Shown: in pieces, positions 6,288 to 12,594 of the stretch
Layout of the letters: each line of letters starts with the position of its first letter
Numbering within the stretch: position 1 is the stretch's first letter
Source of the DNA: Myxococcota bacterium
GTDB taxonomy: Bacteria > Myxococcota_C > UBA6777
Assembly: GCA_963169055.1 (NCBI GenBank)
Contig: CAUJFU010000063.1
Coordinates: forward strand, 1-15,941
Length of the DNA: 15,941 nt
Reading direction: 5' to 3'
Notes under the pieces: generated by a model
The model's input: the letters and a program-made list of their open reading frames with translations, nothing else
Told to the model about the DNA's origin: nothing
The model's database searches: none
Position numbers and translations under genes: made by a program

Positions 6288-9011
6288 TCAGTGGGTGGAA
6301 AGCAGGCGTGCGGCGGCGATCACGGCCTGTCCGAGGGAGATGCCGCCGTCGTGGGTGGGGACGTGTTGGTGGGTCAGAACAGAGAAGCCTTGTTGCTGGA
6401 GGGTGTGGCGTACTTGTTGGAGCAAACACGGATTTTGCCAGACGCCACCCGAGAGGGCGACGGTATCGAACCCATGCTGGATTTGTAGGAGGCGGGTCAG
6501 TTCTGTGATGGCGCGTGCGAGGGAGAGATGGAAGCGTGCGGCGATCTCGGCCTGTGGGCGGCTTTGTTGGATATCGTGGAGCAGGGCCGGCCACATCGGG
6601 CGAGGTGACAAGATCCATGCGGAGTTTTCGGCTTGTTGCGTTGGTGCGAGGGGGTGGGCTTGTTGCGTTTGGGATGGTTGTGCCGTTGCGAAATGGTGGG
6701 ATGGTTGTGTCGGTGCGGGGAGGGCTTGCTGCGAGGGCGATGAGGAGGGCGTGGGGGAAGGGTTTTGGGGGGAGGGAGCGGAGGATGATGTAGCGTGGGA
6801 GGTCGTGATGTGAGAAAAGTGATTATTTCTGAGGATAGCAAATGGATAAAGTGTCGGGAATGGATCAGACAAAAGTGGAGAAGAAGCAGCGAGAGAGGCG
6901 AGGACGATGGCGGCTTGGGCTTCTTCTTCGATGGATTCGGGGAAGATATCGAGGGCAGCCGCGACGGCATCGAACCAACGGCCACAAGAAGAGGTGGGGG
7001 GCGAGAGATCGGGGCGTTGAAGCATCAGGCCAAGGAGTCCATGCGGGCGATGGGAGAGCAAACGCAGCGGTGGGATCGGGCCGAATTGAGCTTGCCACGC
7101 ATTGAGCGGTTGTTGGGTGAGCAGGTGGGCGTAGAGATTGCGCCAAGGCTGACGTGCTGCTTGATCGCCGCCAAGCAGCGGGAAAGATTGGAAGGTCGCG
7201 ACTTGTTGAAAAGAGCGGTAATCTGCGAGCAAGAATTCGCCACCCCAAAGCTGTCCGTTGGGGCCGTATCCAAGGCCGTCGAGAGCGATGCCAAGCAACG
7301 GTGGAGCCGTAAGTGGGCGCTGGTGTTCGGCCATACACGCGGCGATGTGGGCGTGATGGTGTTGGATGCTGTGCAGCGGCAGGCTGCGCTCTTGGGAGAG
7401 CGTGTGTCCGTGTTGCGTGGCGATGTACTGGGGATGTTCGTCAACGGCGATCACGGCGGGCTGATGAGAGAAAAGTGTGGTGAGTTCGTGTAAGCCTTCT
7501 TTCCAAGCCGCGAAGGTGGCGTATTGATCGAGGTCGCCGAGGTGCGGTGAGAGAAGCGCTTTTCCGTCTTGGAGCATACAGAAGGTGGCTTTGAACTGGC
7601 CGCCGAGGGCGAGGATGGGCGGTGCGTGGGCCAGTTCGGGAGGCAGAGAGAGTGGTTGGGGGGCATAACCGCGAGCGCGTCGGATCAGGCGAGGGGTTCC
7701 TTGATCGATCCATGCGACGGAGTCGTCGATCTGATGGGCGATGGGCCGGTCGTGAGAGAGGATCGCGTCGGCGATATCCGCCAAGCGTTCGAGGGCATCG
7801 TCATCATGGATACAGGGTGGATCGTGGCTGCGGTTGCCGCTGGTGCAGACAAGAGGACGGTCGAATGGGGCGATCAAAAGCTGATGCAGCGGAGTTGTGG
7901 GCAACATGATGCCGATGTCGCGCTGGTAAGGGGCGACGAGCGGCGAGATCGTAGTGGAGGGCTTGGCGGGCAACAAGACGATCGGAGCGGCAGGATGGGT
8001 CAAAAGTGAACGCGCAGCATCTTCTACTTGCGCAAAGGCCGATGCGACGGCGATGTCACGCACCATCAAAGCAAAAGGCTTGAACATCCGCTGTTTTCGT
8101 TGGCGGAGTCGCAACACGGCGGACTCTTGGGTGGCATCGCAACAAAGGTGGTATCCGCCCAACCCTTTGACCGCAAGGATTCCTCCCGATGCAAGGAGTT
8201 GATGGGCTGCTTGCAAGACTTCGGCGTCGGTGGTGAGGGCTGCCTCGAATGCCCGAAAAAAGGGCAGATGTTGTTGCGATAGTGCAGCATCGGCCTCGTT
8301 GGGAGGGGTGGTTTCGGATCTTGGAAGGGCGGGAGTCTGTTTTTGCGGGACATCGGCCTCGTTGGGAGGGGTGGTTTCGGAGCTTGGAGGGGCGGGAGGC
8401 TGTTTTCGCGGGACATCGGCCTCGGTGGGAGAGAGGACACGGAAGCGGAGGTGTGGGCCACATTGTGGGCAAGCGATGGGTTGGGCGTGAAAACGGCGGT
8501 CGTTGGGGTCTTCGTATTCAGTGCGGCAAGCCGGGCATAACGGAAAGGCCGTCATGGTGGTGCGTGGTCGATCGTAAGGCATGGATTGGACGATGGAGTA
8601 GCGGGGGCCGCAATGCGTACAACTTGCGAAGGCATAACCAAAACGGCGGTCGTTGGGGTCGGATATCTCTCGAAGGCAAGCTTGGCAGACGGCTGCATCA
8701 GGCGGGATGGTGGTTTGCAGAGGCCCGCTTTGACTGGGACGGATGGTGAAGGTGGCGGTCTCTTCGGGAGAAAGGGAGAGCGGGGTGCGTTGGATGCTTT
8801 CGATCTTTGCGATGGGTGGTAGTTTTGCGCGAAGTGCATCAAGAAAAGCGGTGCATTGGTCGGTGGATGCGGCAAGATGGATCGTGACACCTGCGGGGCC
8901 ATTGAGTACCCATCCGCCAAGGCCCATCTCTTGGGCAAGACGCGCAACGGTGGGGCGAAACCCGACGCCTTGTACGGTTCCTTGGATCTGAATCCGTTCT
9001 CCAGAAAACAT
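6288..9011 (-). CDS. hypF: HypF, carbamoyltransferase, with two low-complexity insertions
   Basis: A 907-residue enzyme that uses carbamoyl phosphate and ATP to carbamoylate the HypE C-terminal cysteine. Domains in order are as follows. Acylphosphatase-like, about 5-95, has GTVQGVGFRP with R19 and N37. Two zinc fingers have C109/C112, C131/C134, C159/C162 and C181/C184 in canonical spacing. A YrdC-like domain, about 262-450, includes SGN at 391. The Kae1-like domain, about 455-907, has HHHAHIAACMAEH at 551 and SGGVWQNPCL at 864. The protein exceeds the usual ~750-780 residues because of a 21-residue tandem repeat (about 195-245) between the zinc fingers and YrdC, plus a Ser/Pro/Gln-rich stretch (about 730-800) inside the Kae1-like domain. 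All catalytic motifs remain. ATG at 9011 has AGGAG 8 bases upstream. It is probably first or third in the transcript. Confidence 0.96.
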   Translation of the reverse strand: MFSGERIQIQGTVQGVGFRPTVARLAQEMGLGGWVLNGPAGVTIHLAASTDQCTAFLDALRAKLPPIAKIESIQRTPLSLSPEETATFTIRPSQSGPLQTTIPPDAAVCQACLREISDPNDRRFGYAFASCTHCGPRYSIVQSMPYDRPRTTMTAFPLCPACRTEYEDPNDRRFHAQPIACPQCGPHLRFRVLSPTEADVPRKQPPAPPSSETTPPNEADVPQKQTPALPRSETTPPNEADAALSQQHLPFFRAFEAALTTDAEVLQAAHQLLASGGILAVKGLGGYHLCCDATQESAVLRLRQRKQRMFKPFALMVRDIAVASAFAQVEDAARSLLTHPAAPIVLLPAKPSTTISPLVAPYQRDIGIMLPTTPLHQLLIAPFDRPLVCTSGNRSHDPPCIHDDDALERLADIADAILSHDRPIAHQIDDSVAWIDQGTPRLIRRARGYAPQPLSLPPELAHAPPILALGGQFKATFCMLQDGKALLSPHLGDLDQYATFAAWKEGLHELTTLFSHQPAVIAVDEHPQYIATQHGHTLSQERSLPLHSIQHHHAHIAACMAEHQRPLTAPPLLGIALDGLGYGPNGQLWGGEFLLADYRSFQQVATFQSFPLLGGDQAARQPWRNLYAHLLTQQPLNAWQAQFGPIPPLRLLSHRPHGLLGLMLQRPDLSPPTSSCGRWFDAVAAALDIFPESIEEEAQAAIVLASLAASSPLLSDPFPTLYPFAILRNNHFSHITTSHATSSSAPSPQNPSPTPSSSPSQQALPAPTQPSHHFATAQPSQTQQAHPLAPTQQAENSAWILSPRPMWPALLHDIQQSRPQAEIAARFHLSLARAITELTRLLQIQHGFDTVALSGGVWQNPCLLQQVRHTLQQQGFSVLTHQHVPTHDGGISLGQAVIAAARLLSTH
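8298..8423 (-). repeat. 63-bp tandem repeat in hypF
   Basis: Two full units (8361-8423 and 8298-8360) and the start of a third encode 21-residue repeats beginning EADVP and ending SETTPPN. They sit exactly in the linker between the HypF zinc fingers and the YrdC-like domain. The two units are close in DNA sequence, so the duplication looks recent. Confidence 0.85.
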
Positions 9012-9111
9012 CTTGTGCGCTCCTTTGGGCGGTAATCAGGCTTTTTGTAGCACAGAAGAAGCGCATGGAGAAGAGGTTTTTGGGCAAGGAAAGCCATAAG
9101 AAAGGCGAGAA

Positions 9112-9405
9112 CTAGCCCTGTGCTTGGGGTGGGACGGAGCGTTTTTTGCGTAGGAGAAGGAATCCCCAACCAAAGAAGAAGATGGGAAAGGCCGCGTGCA
9201 TCAGCAGATCCAAGATATCCATCGGTTGAAATGTCGTCCAAAACCGGTAGTTGGAGTGTGTGAGATAGGCCCACAACATCCTCAGTTTCTGCCAAAGATG
9301 TGGGTGAAATAAAGAGATGATGCCGAGCAGGAAAGGAAAGAGGATCTTGATCATGGATTTCGCGCAGAGGCCCCCACCCCATCTTTGATCGAGTGGAGGG
9401 AGCAA
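9112..9405 (-). CDS. Small membrane protein of unknown function
   Basis: I do not recognise this family. From TTG at 9405 it has 97 residues; from the internal ATG at 9354 it has 80. I prefer TTG because AAGGAG stands five bases before it and nothing similar precedes the ATG, and because both kinase genes nearby also use non-ATG starts. The protein has a short hydrophobic helix (IKILFPFLLGIISLF), a middle rich in aromatic residues (HSNYRFWTTF), a second helix (MHAAFPIFFFGWGFLLL) and a basic tail with RKKR. A two-helix inner-membrane protein is likely. It is codirectional with hypF and ends 100 bases before it, so it may share that transcript. Confidence 0.6.
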   Translation of the reverse strand: MLPPLDQRWGGGLCAKSMIKILFPFLLGIISLFHPHLWQKLRMLWAYLTHSNYRFWTTFQPMDILDLLMHAAFPIFFFGWGFLLLRKKRSVPPQAQG

Positions 9406-9429
9406 TCGCGCTCCTTTCTACGCCGAAGG

Positions 9430-9457
9430 GGATGATCCTTGTTTGGGCGGATCATCC
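9430..9457. repeat. 9-bp inverted repeat
   Basis: GGATGATCC (9430-9438) and GGATCATCC (9449-9457) form a perfect stem with a 10-base loop. It lies just upstream of the 97-codon membrane-protein gene, so it is either an operator-like site or a structure in the leader RNA. On the + strand a T-rich tract follows at some distance, so a weak terminator in that direction is also possible. Confidence 0.45.
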
Positions 9458-9480
9458 GAGGGTTTTGGATTCTTTTTGTT

Positions 9481-9497
9481 GTTCTCCGCCGGAGAAC
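9481..9497. repeat. 7-bp inverted repeat with 3-base loop
   Basis: GTTCTCC, GCC, GGAGAAC form a compact stem-loop 13 bases after the stop codon of the 28-codon gene. No T-run follows on the - strand, so it is not a canonical terminator. It could stabilise the 3' end of the small transcript or bind a dimeric regulator. Confidence 0.4.
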
Positions 9498-9510
9498 ACG
9501 CACCGCGCAT

Positions 9511-9597
9511 TCAGGTGGAAACGCCCATCTTGGGCAAGATCCACAACTGTAACGCAAAGTAGATTGCAAGGAAGACAAAGAGGCCCCACGAATCCAT
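9511..9597 (-). CDS. 28-residue single-helix membrane microprotein
   Basis: A very short gene supported by a strong ribosome binding site: TAGGAG ends 10 bases before ATG at 9597. The product starts MDSWG, continues with a hydrophobic helix (LFVFLAIYFALQLWIL) and ends LPKMGVST before TGA at 9511-9513. The helix is long enough to cross the membrane and the Lys-containing end suggests a defined topology. Tiny proteins with a helix followed by a Leu-Pro-x-x-Gly-Val end seem familiar from other bacteria, but I cannot name a family. An in-frame extension upstream (to 9711) lacks a better start and looks unlike a protein. It stands two genes upstream of hypF on the same strand. Confidence 0.6.
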   Translation of the reverse strand: MDSWGLFVFLAIYFALQLWILPKMGVST

Positions 9598-9919
9598 CTG
9601 TTTGCAACTCCTAGGGTGCGCTTTGTCAGGAGGCTTCTTCCACGCGCCCGATGCAGCGGGAAAAAGCATCAATTGGATTGCACCCGTCGGCTGTAGAGCC
9701 AACGAATGCAAAGAAAGGTGCAGCGTGCCGCTTTCGTCTTCTTGTGCTAGGACTTATTGGGGGGCTGGTTTTGTGGGGGGTGCGATGGAGCGCGGTGCGG
9801 TGTGTGCTTTGTGTTTCGATGATCGCGGTGGGAGGCGGAGAATGAGATGTGAGATGCGGGAGGAGATGCTTTGTTTTCTAGCGCTTTGTGTGTATGGTGC
9901 ATGGCGTGGACGGTGAATA
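9598..9919. other. Divergent intergenic region without a convincing gene
   Basis: This stretch separates the - strand small genes from the + strand kinases and should hold promoters in both directions. I could not identify a convincing -35/-10 pair. A short + frame at 9651-9845 (64 codons, with a hydrophobic run RLLVLGLIGGLVLWGV) is open but has no clear ribosome binding site and an Arg/Cys-rich remainder, so I do not call it. Confidence 0.5.
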
Positions 9920-10070
9920 GGACTTACGCCGTTGGATGGTTTGGTGGGGTTCCACCCCACGCCCCGCCATAGGTCTCGGCCCCCTTGACCCCGTATCGGC
10001 GAGAAGATCGCAGGTTTTTCATACTCACAGCGGCTTCGCTTGAAGTGCAGCGAATAAGGGGTTTTTTGTC
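9920..10070 (+). repeat. GC-rich dispersed intergenic repeat, copy B
   Basis: Second copy of the element seen at 1256-1430, in the same orientation. Matching blocks include GCCGTTGG, a G-run/C-run hairpin (TGGGGT TCC ACCCCA near 9945-9958), CCCCTTGACCCCGTAT, TTTCA, CGCTTGAAGTG and GGGGTTTTTTGTC. Here it lies just before the ribosome binding site of the first kinase gene, so it forms much of that gene's leader or upstream region. Confidence 0.7.
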
Positions 10071-10107
10071 CACAGTGCCAACCCGTTCTGAAGGCCCTTT
10101 TGTCGCA

Positions 10108-10113
10108 AGGAGC
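10108..10113 (+). promoter_or_regulatory. Ribosome binding site deciding the first kinase start
   Basis: AAGGAG lies eight bases before GTG at 10121. This favours GTG over an in-frame TTG at 10100, which would place the site inside the coding region. Confidence 0.75.
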
Positions 10114-10120
10114 GTCTTTC

Positions 10121-12451
10121 GTGTACGAACAAAAACAACAAGCTCGGCTGCATCCGCGTTTTGCGCCTATCGGGCGAGACGACGCACACCCTGAACTTCC
10201 TAAGAAAGAGGCTGAATTGAAAGATGCGGGCAAGCCTGTATCCGAAGCCGCCAAGACAAACGAGAAAAGCCAACCAAAGGAAACGAACGAAGCAGCCCAA
10301 ACGAACGAAGCAGCCCAAACGAACGAAACAGCCCAAACGAACGAGATCGCCCAACCGAACGGAACGAACGAAACAGCCCATGCAGTCGAAGTGCAGGAGC
10401 TTTCCGAGATGGGGCTTTCACAAGAAGACACGTTGATGTTTGCGAATCGGTTGGTACGATCGCTGATGCGGCCCAAAAAAACACAACCACCACTCGAAAA
10501 GTCCGATGCAGCGGGTGTGATCGCCTCATTTGAGAAGGCCGATGCAACAGGCGCGATCACCGCACTCGAAAAATCCGATGCAGCGGGCATCATCGCTTCG
10601 CCTGAGAAGTCTGATACTGCGGGTGCAATCACCTCCTACAAAAAGCCCGACGCAGCGGGCATCATCACTTCCTATCAAAAGCCCAACGCCACGGGTACGA
10701 TCACCTCGTCAGAAAAGACCGATGCCACGAGCGTTGCGGCACGATCCGAATCCATCCATGATCGAGGGGGCTTGCTCGAAGAAGGACCCGAGGGTGCAAC
10801 GGTCGAGATGTCGGGCTTTTTGGCATCGATCAAGGACGGCGAGTCGATCACTTCGGGGGATCTTCCGATCATGTCGATGTATGCGACTCTTCCCGAAGAG
10901 CAGCGCAAAAAACGGCTGTCTTCGGGTGAGCTTCCTGTGGTGTCGAGGTACGCCGCACGTTCGGGAAAACAAGCAAGCTACGCGAACGAAGCACGTTCGG
11001 AAAAACAAGCAAGTCACGCGAACGAAGCACGTTCGGAAAAACAAGCAATCCACGCGAACGAAAAGCAAATAAACCACTCTACTGAGGCGGATGCTGCGTC
11101 ATTTTCTGTTCCGTCGGCGGCGGCATTTTCTGTCCCGTCGTATGTACCTGTCCACGAAGCGGAACCCACGCTGATCGCACAAGAGAAGATGAGCGTGGGC
11201 TTTGGGGTGGATGTGCTTGCAGCGGATACTCCTGAGCTTGCGGTGTGGGACGATGATGCGCCAGAGACGGTGCTTTTGAAAACCTTTCCCCCCGCTGCGA
11301 CGCAGCCCGAGATGGATGTGGTGGTTGTACCTGCGCCTGTGGATGTAGCTACACCTGCGACTGCATCCGCACCTGCACTTGCACCCGTGACTGGGCCTGT
11401 AGCTCTACCTGCGGCTGCACCTGCGCTTGTACCTGAGCCTGTGTCCGTGCCTGCGGCTGTACTTGTACCCGTGGCTGCGGCTGCGCCTGTGCCTGTACCT
11501 GCGGCTGTACCTGTGGCTGTGAAAAAGAAACGAGCGATCGTATTGGCGGAACGGTACGCGCTGTTGGAGAAGATCGGGGAAGGGGCGACGGGTGAAGTAT
11601 TTCGTGTGCATGATATGGAAGTCGGGGATATCATTGCGTTGAAGCTGTTGTCGATCGCGCACAGCCGCAAGCGGGATAGTTTAGAACGTTTTCGTCGGGA
11701 GGTTCGGTTGGCGCGGCGTATTACGCATCGCCACATCGCACGGATTTTTGACATGGGGAGGCTTGGGGATCGCTATTATCTGACGATGGAGTTGATCCAA
11801 GGTCGTTCTTTGGATGGGTTGATCGCTTCGGATCCGTTGTCTTTTGTGCGAGTGTGTGCGTTATTACGACCGATCTGTGAGGGTTTGCAAGCGGCGCATG
11901 AGGCAGGAGTGATCCATCGGGATCTCAAGCCCGAAAATATCTTGATCGAACACAAGGGCCGTGTGGTGATTACAGACTTTGGGATCGCACGGCAAACGAA
12001 GGGCGAAGAGGCGTTTAAGACGTTAGATGGGAGCGTGATGGGAACGCCCGCGTACATGGCTCCAGAGCAGATCAAAGCGGGGAGTGTGGTGGATCAACGA
12101 GCGGATATCTTTGCGTTGGGGGCGATCTTGTACGAGATGTTGACGGGAAAGCCCGTTGCAAAGGGGGGAAGCTTGATGGAGGTGTTGATGTCGAGGATCC
12201 AGTCACCGCCACCCGACCCACGAGATATCCGCCCCGATATCCCTGCGATCTTGGCGGATTTGACGAGAGATTGTATGGCGTTGGATCTCAACGAGCGCCC
12301 GCAAGATATGGGCGAGATGTTGGCGCGTTTGGCGCAGATCCAAGGTGTCCTCGACCAAGAGGACACGCCACGTCCAACAGCCCGATTGAAGGGCTTTGCA
12401 GAAGGGATGTTGTCGTTGCTTGGTTCCAAAAAGGGCAACGTCACGCCCTAA
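10121..12451 (+). CDS. Soluble Hanks-type Ser/Thr protein kinase with repeat-rich N-terminus
   Basis: A 776-residue eukaryotic-like Ser/Thr kinase. The catalytic domain (about 478-740) has every key element: P-loop GEGATGEV from 486, K508 in ALK, a Glu in RREVRLARRI, HRDLKPEN with D601, DFG with D619, GTPAYMAPE, DIFALG, and a final Arg in NERPQDM. It is an RD-type kinase, so activation-loop phosphorylation may control it. The first ~477 residues look disordered: TNEAAQ hexapeptides (55-87), seven 12-residue units (126-209), three ARSEKQASHANE-like units (279-314), and a Pro/Ala/Val-rich stretch (about 403-467). A motif SG[DE]LPxxSxYA occurs twice before the third array. No membrane segment or known C-terminal sensor domain is seen, so it is probably cytoplasmic. 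GTG start. The next kinase follows after 143 bases, probably cotranscribed. Substrates are unknown. Confidence 0.93.
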   Translation: MYEQKQQARLHPRFAPIGRDDAHPELPKKEAELKDAGKPVSEAAKTNEKSQPKETNEAAQTNEAAQTNETAQTNEIAQPNGTNETAHAVEVQELSEMGLSQEDTLMFANRLVRSLMRPKKTQPPLEKSDAAGVIASFEKADATGAITALEKSDAAGIIASPEKSDTAGAITSYKKPDAAGIITSYQKPNATGTITSSEKTDATSVAARSESIHDRGGLLEEGPEGATVEMSGFLASIKDGESITSGDLPIMSMYATLPEEQRKKRLSSGELPVVSRYAARSGKQASYANEARSEKQASHANEARSEKQAIHANEKQINHSTEADAASFSVPSAAAFSVPSYVPVHEAEPTLIAQEKMSVGFGVDVLAADTPELAVWDDDAPETVLLKTFPPAATQPEMDVVVVPAPVDVATPATASAPALAPVTGPVALPAAAPALVPEPVSVPAAVLVPVAAAAPVPVPAAVPVAVKKKRAIVLAERYALLEKIGEGATGEVFRVHDMEVGDIIALKLLSIAHSRKRDSLERFRREVRLARRITHRHIARIFDMGRLGDRYYLTMELIQGRSLDGLIASDPLSFVRVCALLRPICEGLQAAHEAGVIHRDLKPENILIEHKGRVVITDFGIARQTKGEEAFKTLDGSVMGTPAYMAPEQIKAGSVVDQRADIFALGAILYEMLTGKPVAKGGSLMEVLMSRIQSPPPDPRDIRPDIPAILADLTRDCMALDLNERPQDMGEMLARLAQIQGVLDQEDTPRPTARLKGFAEGMLSLLGSKKGNVTP
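10283..10381 (+). repeat. 18-bp tandem repeat in first kinase
   Basis: Four consecutive 18-base units (10283-10354) encode TNEAAQ, TNEAAQ, TNETAQ and TNEIAQ. After PNG, a further variant TNETAH lies at 10364-10381. The first two units are nearly identical in DNA. Confidence 0.9.
10496..10747 (+). repeat. Seven 36-bp tandem repeats in first kinase
   Basis: Seven consecutive in-frame 36-base units encode 12-residue repeats such as EKSDAAGVIASF, EKADATGAITAL and KKPDAAGIITSY. The pattern is roughly [E/K/Q]K-x-[D/N]-A/T-[A/T]-G-x-I-[A/T]-[S/A]-x. The last unit (EKTDATSVAARS) has diverged. Many units carry Ser/Thr residues that could be phosphorylated, though this is only an inference. Confidence 0.92.
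10955..11062 (+). repeat. Three 36-bp tandem repeats in first kinase
   Basis: Units at 10955-10990, 10991-11026 and 11027-11062 encode ARSGKQASYANE, ARSEKQASHANE and ARSEKQAIHANE. They differ by only a few bases, so this array looks the youngest in the gene. Confidence 0.92.
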
Positions 12452-12582
12452 TCGATCAAGACAAGCGATGTTGCGGATGGGATGGGCTGATCCTTCGATA
12501 GCACCAAAGGGCTTGTGGAACGTATGTAGCGCGAAGCATGGGTTGTGGCGAAAGCTCTCCTTTGGAGCGATGCGATGGATAG

Positions 12583-12587
12583 AGGAG
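12583..12587 (+). promoter_or_regulatory. Ribosome binding site deciding the second kinase start
   Basis: AGGAG lies seven bases before TTG at 12595. The same frame has a TAG stop at 12580-12582, so TTG is the first usable start in the frame. Confidence 0.75.
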
Positions 12588-12594
12588 CGAGGCA

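Noticed and set aside
9065-9085. Sigma-54-like promoter (TGGC ... TTGC on the - strand) upstream of hypF
   Set aside because: The distance between the GG and GC elements is two bases shorter than the strict -24/-12 spacing.
9651-9845. 64-codon + strand frame with a hydrophobic run
   Set aside because: No convincing ribosome binding site, and the Arg/Cys-rich remainder looks non-coding.
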